From: MGBC114844 sp910585855
GTDB taxonomy: Bacteria; Bacillota; Clostridia; Lachnospirales; Lachnospiraceae
DNA: 5,925 bases
Assembly: GCA_965646165.1 (NCBI GenBank)
Contig: CBFFYP010000133.1
Span: 1 to 5,925 of the forward strand
Direction: 5' to 3'
The position numbers were made by a program, and so were the translations under genes. Each line of letters opens with the position of its first letter. Positions within the stretch are counted from its first letter, which is position 1. The notes beneath the pieces are model-generated. The model was not told the DNA's origin, did no database searches, and saw nothing but the letters and a program-made list of their open reading frames with translations. Positions 1-5,805 of this stretch are shown one piece after another.

Positions 1-324
1 TCCCCGATAAGTATTCCTACTTAAAGTGGCGTTACATCATAGGGTGGTTGACAGCACCCTTTGCAACAAAGATATACTCTGTTGTAACTGCATCCGGTAC
101 TCAAACTTCCCATGCCATGCAGTTGGTTTTTATACGTTTCAGATTTTACATTCACAACGGTTGGTGTGAAAAACCTCTTATCTTCACTTTTCAAAGTACA
201 AAGAGTGCCTTCCGAACAACGATTCCCAACGGTTTTCTCTCTATATAGATTACAGCATGGGAGAATGTTTTTTGTAAGAATTTATAAGGCTCCTCCCACT
301 GCCTAAAGGCAGTGGGAGGAGCCT
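1..324 (+). ncRNA. candidate structured RNA region, possibly the right end of an IS200/IS605-type element
   Basis: No recognisable protein is encoded here on either strand, but a series of hairpins can be read directly: TAAGTA/TACTTA with a TTCC loop (8-23), AGGGTG/CACCCT (41-60), TTGCAACA/TGTTGTAA with one G-U pair (61-87), AACTGCAT/ATGCAGTT (86-124, competing with the previous stem and followed by a GGTTTTTA run), TTCACA/TGTGAA (151-170) and the long palindrome at 287-324. In IS200/IS605 elements the tnpB 3' region and right end are transcribed as a structured guide (omega) RNA that stops at the element boundary. The abrupt start of a broken gene at 324 fits such a boundary. No tnpB is in the window and I do not recognise a defined RNA family, so strand, limits and identity are inference. 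Confidence 0.3.
287..324. repeat. perfect 17-bp inverted repeat with a TAAA loop
   Basis: Bases 287-303 are exactly complementary to 308-324, leaving a 4-base loop. The stem is G+C-rich (GGCTCCTCCC on the left arm, GGGAGGAGCC on the right). No T-run follows on the plus strand, and on the minus strand the following bases are only moderately T-rich, so it is a poor intrinsic terminator. Subterminal perfect hairpins of this kind are typical of IS200/IS605-family ends, where the TnpA transposase recognises them. It sits flush against a truncated cytidylate kinase-like fragment, which supports an element boundary near 324. The palindrome is certain; its function is inferred. Confidence 0.85.
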
Positions 325-509
325 ATGACAACAGAAAGGATTTTATTTATGAAAAAGAGAGTTGTGTGATCGTCGGACGGTGCAGCGATTATATTCTCCA
401 GAACAGGGAGGACAGTCTGCATATCTTTATTTGTGAGGATAAGCACAGCACGGCATGTATGCCTTTCGCTCCATTTTGTATGCCTTTCGTTCCCCATATC
501 CCAAAATAA
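324..509 (+). pseudogene. fragment of a cytidylate kinase-like protein
   Basis: Translating from 324 gives a stretch with the core motif ESCVIVGRCSDYIL (357-398), then QNREDSLHIFICED. I recognise this as the middle of the cytidylate kinase-like family (Cytidylate_kin2 type), common in Clostridia, where a phrase like CVIVGRCADY follows an alpha-helical segment. Family members are roughly 200 residues. Here only about 40 are recognisable (324 to about 446). The N-terminal P-loop part is replaced by the palindromic element end, and the C-terminal part is replaced by the repeat region upstream of the response regulator; the frame runs on to a TAA at 507-509 without family resemblance. An ATG at 312 lies inside the palindrome and has no ribosome binding site. 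It is therefore a remnant unable to make a working kinase. Confidence 0.65.
456..493 (+). promoter_or_regulatory. tandem direct repeats, candidate LytTR operator
   Basis: The 17-base sequence starting TGTATGCCTTTCG occurs at 456-472 and again at 477-493 with one mismatch (C469 versus T490). The copies are exactly 21 bp apart, two helical turns. LytTR-domain regulators such as AgrA and ComE bind pairs of roughly 9-bp direct repeats separated by about 12 bp, which gives the same 21-bp period. The repeats lie 75 bp upstream of a LytTR response regulator, so autoregulation of the operon is likely. No clear -10 box is obvious downstream; AAAATA at 503-508 is the best but poor candidate, which would suit an activator-dependent promoter. 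The repeat is seen; the binding is inference. Confidence 0.55.
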
Positions 510-516
510 CAGAAAA

Positions 517-543
517 TCTGCCGATAAATTAAGTAACGGCAGA
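517..543 (+). other. 7-bp hairpin in the presumed leader of the response-regulator gene
   Basis: TCTGCCG (517-523) pairs with CGGCAGA (537-543) around a 13-base A/T-rich loop. It lies between the direct repeats and the ribosome binding site. No T-run follows, so it is not an intrinsic terminator. It may stabilise the leader RNA or be incidental. Confidence 0.4.
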
Positions 544-554
544 AATGAAAATCC

Positions 555-560
555 GAGGTG
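555..560 (+). promoter_or_regulatory. ribosome binding site fixing the TTG start of the response regulator
   Basis: GAGGTG ends 7 bases before the TTG at 568. No ATG or GTG lies nearby in frame that would keep the conserved first beta strand of the receiver domain, so this site decides the start. Confidence 0.75.
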
Positions 561-567
561 ATAAATT

Positions 568-1284
568 TTGAACATAGCAGTGGTTGATGATGAGGAAGCT
601 ATCAGAAAACAGATTAACGGTTTTATAAAGAAGTGGAATCCCGATTTTAATATAAGGGATTTTGCTACGGGGGAAGAACTGCTTGCAGCAGAAAAGGATT
701 TTGATATGATCTTCCTTGACATACAGATGGAAGGTATGGGCGGTATTGAGGCGGCAAGGATTCTCCGGCAGTCTGACGTGGATGCGGTGATCATCTTCAT
801 TACGGGAATTAAGGAGTATGTGTTTGAGGCTTTTGATGTGTCAGCATTTCATTACCTGTTAAAACCGATTGGGGAACAGAAATTTATGGAGGTGCTTGGC
901 AGAGCGGTGGGGGAAGCTAGGAAAAGGAAAGGGCAGAAGGAGCGGCAGATACTCATAAAAGCGAAGAACGGGGGGTATACACTTAACTTAAACAGCATTC
1001 TGTATATTGAGAGCAGGGGAAAGAAGGTGGAAATCCATACCATGGATATGGAGGATGTCATAGAGTCATATGTTACGATGGATGGACTGGAAGGACAGCT
1101 TGGGGATGGTTTTTACCGCTGCCACAGGGGGTATCTGGTCAACATGGCACATATAGCGAGATATGATAGTGACAGAATCTTTCTTTCCAATGATGAGAAG
1201 GTCTGCCTGACAAGGAAGAAGCACAGTGAGTTTGTAAAGGCTTATATGTGGTATTTACAGAATGGAGGGGCGTCCTGTGTATGA
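568..1284 (+). CDS. LytTR-family response regulator (AgrA/LytR-like)
   Basis: A 238-residue cytoplasmic transcription regulator, the usual length for the family. The receiver domain spans about 1-120: acidic pair D7-D8 in VVDDEE, phosphoacceptor D51 in IFLDIQM, the switch threonine T79 in FITG and the conserved lysine K99 in LLKP. The LytTR DNA-binding domain follows at about 126-230, with ILYIESRGKKVEIH and the hallmark FYRCHRGYLVN (182-192). Translation starts at TTG behind GAGGTG; the first residues MNIAVVDDEE match the family start exactly. All key phosphorylation residues are present, so it should be functional. The gene overlaps the downstream sensor kinase, so the two form an operon and presumably a cognate pair. 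Direct repeats at 456-493 are its likely binding site and suggest autoregulation. Its other targets are not evident in the window. Confidence 0.93.
   Translation: MNIAVVDDEEAIRKQINGFIKKWNPDFNIRDFATGEELLAAEKDFDMIFLDIQMEGMGGIEAARILRQSDVDAVIIFITGIKEYVFEAFDVSAFHYLLKPIGEQKFMEVLGRAVGEARKRKGQKERQILIKAKNGGYTLNLNSILYIESRGKKVEIHTMDMEDVIESYVTMDGLEGQLGDGFYRCHRGYLVNMAHIARYDSDRIFLSNDEKVCLTRKKHSEFVKAYMWYLQNGGASCV
1264..1270 (+). promoter_or_regulatory. ribosome binding site favouring a GTG start of the kinase at 1277
   Basis: GGAGGGG ends 6 bases before the GTG at 1277. The alternative ATG at 1262 has no purine-rich site upstream (its preceding bases read GGTATTTACAGA) and would place this strong site inside the coding region. 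The shift removes only five residues. Confidence 0.6.
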
Positions 1285-2722
1285 AGTGGTAAGTGGTCTG
1301 CTGGAAGTGTTTTCTGCCGTGTTCCAGGGATACTGCCTGCAGTATTTCTTTGAGAGTTTTCTGGAGAGAAGGATATGGAATCGAAGGATAAGCGGGCTGG
1401 CTACCGCAGTGCTGTATGGGGTTCTGCGGTTGGGGTTGGGTATTTTTCTGCCAGATAACTATGAGGGTTTTTGGATTTTCGCAAGGTTGGCACTGTCAGC
1501 AGGCATTATAATTTTAGCTGTCCATATTTTTTACAGAACCAAAGGGAAAATGCAGATTTTTCTGATAGCTGTTTTTATGGCGGTAAGTGAAATCAGTGTG
1601 TTTCTCGCATACACCTTTGGTCAGATTGGAAATGTGCTGATAGTCCTGTGGAACTGGTGCATGGGGCAGGGGTATATTGTATCAGCCAGTGTGATTGCTG
1701 TTTTTGTCAACATAACTGTGATTGGAACAAATATTTTAGCATCCGCAGTTTCAGCCATTGTAACGTATTGGTTGCTGAAAGGTGTGGCGAAGGCATTTCA
1801 GGAGAAGAATTACAGGATTGGCAATACGGAGCTGCTGTTTCTTATTACACCCAGCCTGATTGGGGTATTGATATGCAGCATGCTTAGAGCGATTTTGCTT
1901 ACAATGGAAGATGGAGCACCAAAACAGATTTACGAAAGATATCCGCCATTGGTTATCATAGTTCCTGACATCCTGATTCTGTCATTGTTTTCAATCATTT
2001 TTGGTGTAAGACTCTTTCAGGACATGATTTATCGGAACAGGGAAAAGAGCAGCCGCATTATTTTGGAAAAACAGGTCAGCAGCCTGCAGGAGCATATGGG
2101 GGAGATGGAGCGTGTCTATTCCGGGATACGGGGGATGCGGCACGATATGAAGAATACAATCTCCCTTATTATGCAGCTTGCGGCAGGGAAGGAGGAAGGG
2201 CTGCAGATTTATCTGGAAGAATTGAACCAGGCGATGGACAGATTGGAATTTCGCTTTAAGACAGGGAATATGGTTGTGGATACTCTGCTGAATATGAAAT
2301 ACCATGAAATTGCAGATACGATACCAGATCTGCGAATGGATGTGGAGGGGCTGCAGTTTCCTGAAAAACTGTTTATCCAAAGTTATGATATTGGGATTAT
2401 TTTAGGAAATGCGCTGGATAATGCAATGGAGGCGTGCCAGAAACTGAAAGAGAAGGAGTCGGATGCAGAAGCTTTTATATACATCAGTTCATTCCAAAAG
2501 AAGGAGTTGTTTTTTCTGAAAGTGGAGAACAGCTTTAACGGGAGAGTGGTAAGAAAACCGCAGAATGAGTTCCCCGTGACAGATAAGGCGGACAGGGAGA
2601 ATCATGGGATAGGGCTGGTCAACATCAAAAGCACGGCGGAGAAATATCAGGGAACGATGGATTTTAAGGTAAAGGGCAGGGTATTTATTCTGTCAGTGAT
2701 GATGAAAAATGAGGAGAATTGA
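1277..2722 (+). CDS. membrane sensor histidine kinase, GHKL / AgrC-like
   Basis: About 481 residues from the GTG start (486 from an ATG at 1262). The N-terminal half is a polytopic membrane domain with about seven hydrophobic segments (roughly 5-25, 40-58, 68-87, 92-115, 133-153, 184-208 and 224-245) and no large extracellular domain, as in AgrC-type peptide sensors. A short helical linker leads to the phosphoacceptor motif MRHDMKN with H289. The ATPase domain has the N-box GNALDNAMEA (377-386) and the G-box HGIGLVNI (443-450), typical of the HATPase_c_5 subgroup. All catalytic motifs look intact. The gene overlaps the regulator's stop by 8 bases, which implies translational coupling and a matched pair. 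The ligand is unknown: AgrC relatives sense cyclic peptides, but no agrB/agrD pair is present here. The family call is firm; the ligand class is inference. Confidence 0.92.
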   Translation: MYEVVSGLLEVFSAVFQGYCLQYFFESFLERRIWNRRISGLATAVLYGVLRLGLGIFLPDNYEGFWIFARLALSAGIIILAVHIFYRTKGKMQIFLIAVFMAVSEISVFLAYTFGQIGNVLIVLWNWCMGQGYIVSASVIAVFVNITVIGTNILASAVSAIVTYWLLKGVAKAFQEKNYRIGNTELLFLITPSLIGVLICSMLRAILLTMEDGAPKQIYERYPPLVIIVPDILILSLFSIIFGVRLFQDMIYRNREKSSRIILEKQVSSLQEHMGEMERVYSGIRGMRHDMKNTISLIMQLAAGKEEGLQIYLEELNQAMDRLEFRFKTGNMVVDTLLNMKYHEIADTIPDLRMDVEGLQFPEKLFIQSYDIGIILGNALDNAMEACQKLKEKESDAEAFIYISSFQKKELFFLKVENSFNGRVVRKPQNEFPVTDKADRENHGIGLVNIKSTAEKYQGTMDFKVKGRVFILSVMMKNEEN

Positions 2723-2731
2723 GGACAGTTA

Positions 2732-2821
2732 TTGTATAGAAAATTACAGCCGGGGAATCTGGCAGCTTTTATCAAGGATGAATGGAAACGGGGAAAATAC
2801 GAATGGGGCGAAGCGTTTTAG
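2732..2821 (+). CDS. doubtful short ORF after the kinase, possibly a frameshifted small gene
   Basis: A TTG at 2732 lies 7 bases after GAGG (2721-2724) and 10 bases after the kinase stop codon. It opens a 29-residue frame starting MYRKLQPGNLAAFIKDEW and ending at TAG 2819-2821. The +1 frame continues from there as SAGGGYYGNIIDDLLSGHF and on to TAA 2916-2918; that frame alone could start at ATG 2779 (46 residues). A one-base slip in the TTTT at 2816-2819 would join the two into about 60 residues. I recognise no family. It could be a peptide gene of the signalling operon, a decayed gene, or chance. The remainder of the gap to 2940 shows nothing else beyond the ribosome binding site of the next gene. 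Confidence 0.2.
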   Translation: MYRKLQPGNLAAFIKDEWKRGKYEWGEAF

Positions 2822-2925
2822 TGCAGGTGGAGGCTATTATGGAAATATAATTGATGATCTGCTTTCTGGACATTTCAAAAACTTTTATGGCGTGAGGCAA
2901 ACGTTCCTGTCAATTTAAAAAATTT

Positions 2926-2932
2926 AAGGAGG
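2926..2932 (+). promoter_or_regulatory. strong ribosome binding site for the 2941 gene
   Basis: AAGGAGG ends 8 bases before the ATG at 2941. It is the strongest Shine-Dalgarno sequence in the window, suggesting high translation of the unknown protein. Confidence 0.8.
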
Positions 2933-2940
2933 ATGATATT

Positions 2941-3663
2941 ATGGCAATTTTAGGAATTAGAAGCGATTACAACAATATGTACGAGGATACATACGCAACA
3001 CAGAAAAATGAAACGGTAAAGAAAGCAGAAACGAAAGAAGCTGCACCTGCACAGACCGGAAAAGCAAAGGATACGCAATATTCTGAGGAAAAGGCGGTAT
3101 CAGATTATTATTCCTATTTACAGAAAAATTATGACTGTATGTCCAAGGGCAATGTGACAGTATCCAGCGAGTATCTGAAGAAGTGTTCGAAAGATTCCAA
3201 AAAAGCAAAGGAACTGGAAGACTTTCTGAAAAAGATACCAGAGCTGGAAAAGCAGGGGTATGAACAGCTTTCCGCCCAGAATAAGGCTTTAGGCGGGACA
3301 GTGACCTATTACCAGCAGACATGGATGGTCAATAAAGATGGCAGCATACAGAGTACTGTATATTCCGTAACCGAAACAGGAATGACCAATGCGGAAAGAA
3401 TGAAGAAGAACATGGATGAACGTCTGGAAAAGCAGAAGGAAAAGAAAGAGGAAGAAGAAAAAGTAAAGGAGCAGGAAGAGGAGAAAGCAGAACAGGCTGA
3501 AAAACTGGATGGAAGTACAGAGAAGATTTCCGTGCCGAAAATGTCAGGGAAAGAAATTACTGTCAGGTATGTGAAGGTAGAATCCGAGATGGAGGCAAAG
3601 GTGATGATGCAGAAAAAAAAGCTGGAAGATGCGTATTACCCTAAGTTTGATATGAATGTTTAG
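2941..3663 (+). CDS. lysine/glutamate-rich protein of unknown function, possibly DUF6033 family
   Basis: A 240-residue protein with ATG start and a near-perfect ribosome binding site. No signal peptide or membrane segment is visible. The N-terminus (MAILGIRSDYNNMYEDTYAT) resembles small Clostridia proteins that I associate with DUF6033; that name is from memory and unverified. The order is: a charged linker (20-50), a helical region (50-110) containing YYSYLQKNY and a KKAKELEDFLKKIPELEKQG helix, a short beta-like segment (118-145) with TVTYYQQTWMVNKDGSIQ, a highly charged coiled coil (150-190) rich in K and E, and a conserved-looking C-terminus ending YYPKFDMNV. Two cysteines only (C66, C82). 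It lies 218 bases after the kinase, in the same direction, and may be a target of the two-component system or an independent gene. Its TAG stop is in frame with the following recombinase frame. No function can be assigned. Confidence 0.85.
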   Translation: MAILGIRSDYNNMYEDTYATQKNETVKKAETKEAAPAQTGKAKDTQYSEEKAVSDYYSYLQKNYDCMSKGNVTVSSEYLKKCSKDSKKAKELEDFLKKIPELEKQGYEQLSAQNKALGGTVTYYQQTWMVNKDGSIQSTVYSVTETGMTNAERMKKNMDERLEKQKEKKEEEEKVKEQEEEKAEQAEKLDGSTEKISVPKMSGKEITVRYVKVESEMEAKVMMQKKKLEDAYYPKFDMNV

Positions 3664-3765
3664 GATTATGTAATTATCCTCAGTATTTCGGTAGATTGTA
3701 GAATTCCATGTGCTTCTGCTGAGGGTAACTGCTTTACGGGAAAAATCAAAAAGCGTAAGGAAAAA

Positions 3766-5238
3766 TTGAATTGTATTAAAGACAGCGTTTACATAGATGA
3801 TGGTTTTACAGGTACAAATTTTAATCGTCCATCGTTTCAAAAAATGATTTCAGATATAGAAGCAGGTAATATAAACTGTGTGATTGTAAAGGATCTTTCA
3901 AGATTTGGACGGGATTATATTGATACAGGAAATTATTTGGAACGTTATTTTCCGGATTATGAAATACGTTTTATTTCTATTGTGGATCATATTGACAGTA
4001 TAGATCAGAGCTATGATATGCTGCTGCCGATAAAAAATATCTTTAATGAGCAGTATGCAAGGGATATTTCAAAAAAAGTTCATGCTTCTATAAAGACCAA
4101 ACAAAGAGCAGGGGAATTTATAGGAGCTTTTGCTTCTTATGGATATAAAAAATCTTTTGTGGATAAAAATAAATTAATTGTTGATGAATATGCTGCTAAA
4201 GTTGTCCGTAAAATTTTTAAACTGTACATAGAAGGATATGGAAAGATTTGTATTGCATCTATGCTGAATGAGGAAGGAATTGTATGTCCGTCTGAGTATA
4301 AAAAGAGGAATGGAGATAACTATAGAAACAGCAACCGTTTGGAAAGCACTTCTTATTGGACCTATTCCACTATAAACCGTATTCTTCAAAATGAAATGTA
4401 TATTGGCAATATGGTACAGAACAAAAAAAGCCAGAGAATGAGAGGAAAGTCAAAAATTCAAGATAAAGAAGATTGGATTATAGTAAAAAATACACATGAA
4501 GCAATTATTGATAGAGAAACATGGGATAAAGTACAGGATTTGCAAAAGAGAAGAGTACGTAATCTTGATTTTGATGCCAATATAAATATTTTTGCGGGTT
4601 TTTTAAAATGCGGGGAATGTGGCAGATCTTTTGTAAAAAAAGCTAGAGCATCCATACATAGGGAAAAAATGATTTATTACTATTGCGGAACATATGTTCG
4701 CTCTGGCAGACAGTATTGTACCCCCCATGCGATATTCTACTTGGTTTTTGAAAAGATTATTTTAGAAGATTTGAAAGTAATTATTCAGCATATTAATAAT
4801 ATATATGAAATTGTTCAGCAAAATCAAAAGGCAATAAATACAGAGAAGCATAGAAACGATAGTGAGAAAAATTATTTCAGTATAGAATTAAAAAAGGTGC
4901 AGAGGTTAAAAAAGGCAGTTTATGAAGACTATCAAAGCAATTTGCTTTCAAAAAATGAATTTATCACTTATCAGCAGGAGTATCGAGAAAAAGAAGAACT
5001 GCTTCAAAAGCAGCTAGAAAGTATTGATAAACAGCAAAGGAAAGCTGTTTTAGATATTTTTGAAAATCCGTGGATAAAACATCTGTTAGAGTTTAGAAGT
5101 GTGGAAAAGCTAGATAGGGATATTGTAGTGGAAATGGTACATGAAATAAAGATCTATGAAAACCATAAGATTAAGATTACTTATAATTTTTCCAATGAAT
5201 TGGAAATGTTTTTTAAAACAGTATATACAGAGAAATAA
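3766..5238 (+). CDS. large serine recombinase lacking its normal N-terminus
   Basis: A 490-residue frame from TTG 3766 (AAGGA at 3757-3761 is a possible ribosome binding site). It belongs to the TnpX/TndX-like large serine recombinases of Clostridium elements, usually about 530-550 residues. Seen: the end of the resolvase catalytic domain with YIDDGFTGTNFNRPSF (9-24) and the arginine motif KDLSRFGRDY (42-51), the Recombinase domain (about 115-260, with GAFASYGYKK and NEMYIGNMVQNK), a zinc ribbon (C282, C285, C307, C318), and a long coiled coil (about 340-425). The first 35-50 residues, which carry the YxRxS catalytic serine motif, are missing. The frame is open back to 3664 but has no ATG, GTG or TTG there. 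Composition is clearly more AT-rich than the upstream genes, indicating separate origin. As it stands it is probably catalytically dead, that is, a pseudogene of an integrated element. Confidence 0.88.
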   Translation: MNCIKDSVYIDDGFTGTNFNRPSFQKMISDIEAGNINCVIVKDLSRFGRDYIDTGNYLERYFPDYEIRFISIVDHIDSIDQSYDMLLPIKNIFNEQYARDISKKVHASIKTKQRAGEFIGAFASYGYKKSFVDKNKLIVDEYAAKVVRKIFKLYIEGYGKICIASMLNEEGIVCPSEYKKRNGDNYRNSNRLESTSYWTYSTINRILQNEMYIGNMVQNKKSQRMRGKSKIQDKEDWIIVKNTHEAIIDRETWDKVQDLQKRRVRNLDFDANINIFAGFLKCGECGRSFVKKARASIHREKMIYYYCGTYVRSGRQYCTPHAIFYLVFEKIILEDLKVIIQHINNIYEIVQQNQKAINTEKHRNDSEKNYFSIELKKVQRLKKAVYEDYQSNLLSKNEFITYQQEYREKEELLQKQLESIDKQQRKAVLDIFENPWIKHLLEFRSVEKLDRDIVVEMVHEIKIYENHKIKITYNFSNELEMFFKTVYTEK

Positions 5239-5243
5239 AATAT

Positions 5244-5268
5244 CGGCTGATATTTCATATATCAGTTG
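5244..5268. other. hairpin downstream of the recombinase
   Basis: CGGCTGATAT (5244-5253) pairs with ATATCAGTTG (5259-5268), including two G-U pairs, around a 5-base loop, starting 5 bases after the recombinase stop. No T-run follows on the plus strand, while the minus-strand continuation is T-rich (ATATTTTATTTC). It could slow transcription from either side or be part of an attachment region. Evidence for a true terminator is weak. Confidence 0.35.
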
Positions 5269-5336
5269 AGAACAAGAAGATAAGTCTATATCTATAAATC
5301 ATTATATAAAATAAAATCTCTCAAATCCATGTTATT

Positions 5337-5579
5337 TCACCGCAAGTTACCGCCGCCCCACGCTGCATCAAAGGAAAGAGCAACTTTTTTTTCTGTGGTA
5401 TCAACACAATAAATCGGCAGTTCTCGATTGCCTACTGTTGTATTGGTAGGCAGGATAGCTTCCGTTCTTTTACAAAAGAGGACGGCGGTAACAGCCAAAA
5501 GTAAAAAAACAGGGAGATATAGGTGCGTATGTAAAAAAGAAGTAATTGTATGAAAAACAGATGTAGAATGTTGTGACAT
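5337..5579 (-). pseudogene. 5' fragment of a PdaB-like polysaccharide deacetylase
   Basis: On the minus strand, ATG at 5579 is preceded by TGAGG (5593-5589) 9 bases upstream. This start is preferred over an upstream in-frame ATG at 5636, which has no ribosome binding site. The 80 codons encode a short N-terminus, one membrane anchor (about 18-36, YLPVFLLLAVTAVLF), a linker, and then ELPIYCVDTTEKKVALSFDAAWG, the first NodB motif as found in sporulation deacetylases of the PdaB type (KVALTFDxxWG). Family members are about 250 residues. The match stops after AAWG, and the frame ends seven codons later at TGA 5339-5337. The catalytic HxxxH and later motifs are therefore absent, and the gene has been cut at about 5346-5355 by the sequence to the left. 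PdaB-like enzymes act on spore peptidoglycan, so the insertion hits a sporulation gene. Confidence 0.75.
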
Positions 5580-5601
5580 AATAGAAAACCTCAAATTATC
5601 T

Positions 5602-5631
5602 TTTGTATGTATTATATGCAGAATAAAATGG
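5602..5631 (-). promoter_or_regulatory. candidate promoter of the pdaB-like gene, sigma-E-like
   Basis: Read on the minus strand, CCATTTT (5631-5625) and CATACAAA (5609-5602) are 15 bases apart and resemble the mother-cell sigma-E consensus (KMATATT and CATACAHT), with one clear mismatch in each box. A TATAAT (5616-5611) overlaps and could serve as a sigma-A -10, although no good -35 accompanies it. The site ends 8 bases before the ribosome binding site, leaving a very short leader. Sigma-E control would suit a sporulation deacetylase. Confidence 0.35.
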
Positions 5632-5805
5632 AACATACGTGATTCTTGGATTTTTTGATTGCCTAAAAGGGAAAGAGTCGAAACAGGCAGGATAAACTTA
5701 TAAACTGAAAAAAGGATAACATTTTGATTTTACGAGAAGATGGGATAAGAACGTTTTAGAGTTTTCAGAATTTTCAAGCGGAAACTTGCTGGTAGTGTAC
5801 GATTT

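Noticed and set aside
206..217. TGCCTTCCGAAC as a third copy of the operator repeat
   Set aside because: Only the TGCCTT and CG positions match, and it is about 250 bp away with no 21-bp partner.
48..248. 66-residue plus-strand ORF in the left region
   Set aside because: It has no ribosome binding site, no family resemblance and an unusual composition, and it overlaps dense RNA-like hairpins.
287..324. Palindrome as an intrinsic terminator
   Set aside because: There is no T-run after the stem on the plus strand, and the stem is longer and more perfect than usual terminators.
303..800. 165-residue minus-strand ORF
   Set aside because: It lies opposite the kinase fragment and the response regulator. 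Its serine/isoleucine-rich translation is typical of an antisense shadow.
2833..2850. YYGN after glycines as a class IIa bacteriocin (pediocin) motif
   Set aside because: The YGNGV box is incomplete and there are no cysteines, which that family requires.
2870..2910. LytTR-like half sites (ACATTTCAA, ACTTTTATG, ACGTTCCTG) upstream of the 2941 gene
   Set aside because: The copies are poorly matched to each other and to the 456-493 repeats, and the spacings of 11 and 20 bp do not form a clear 21-bp pair.
3676..3726. ATCCTCAG/CTGAGGGT inverted repeat as a terminator after the 2941 gene
   Set aside because: The loop is 35 bases and no T-run follows, so termination is unlikely.
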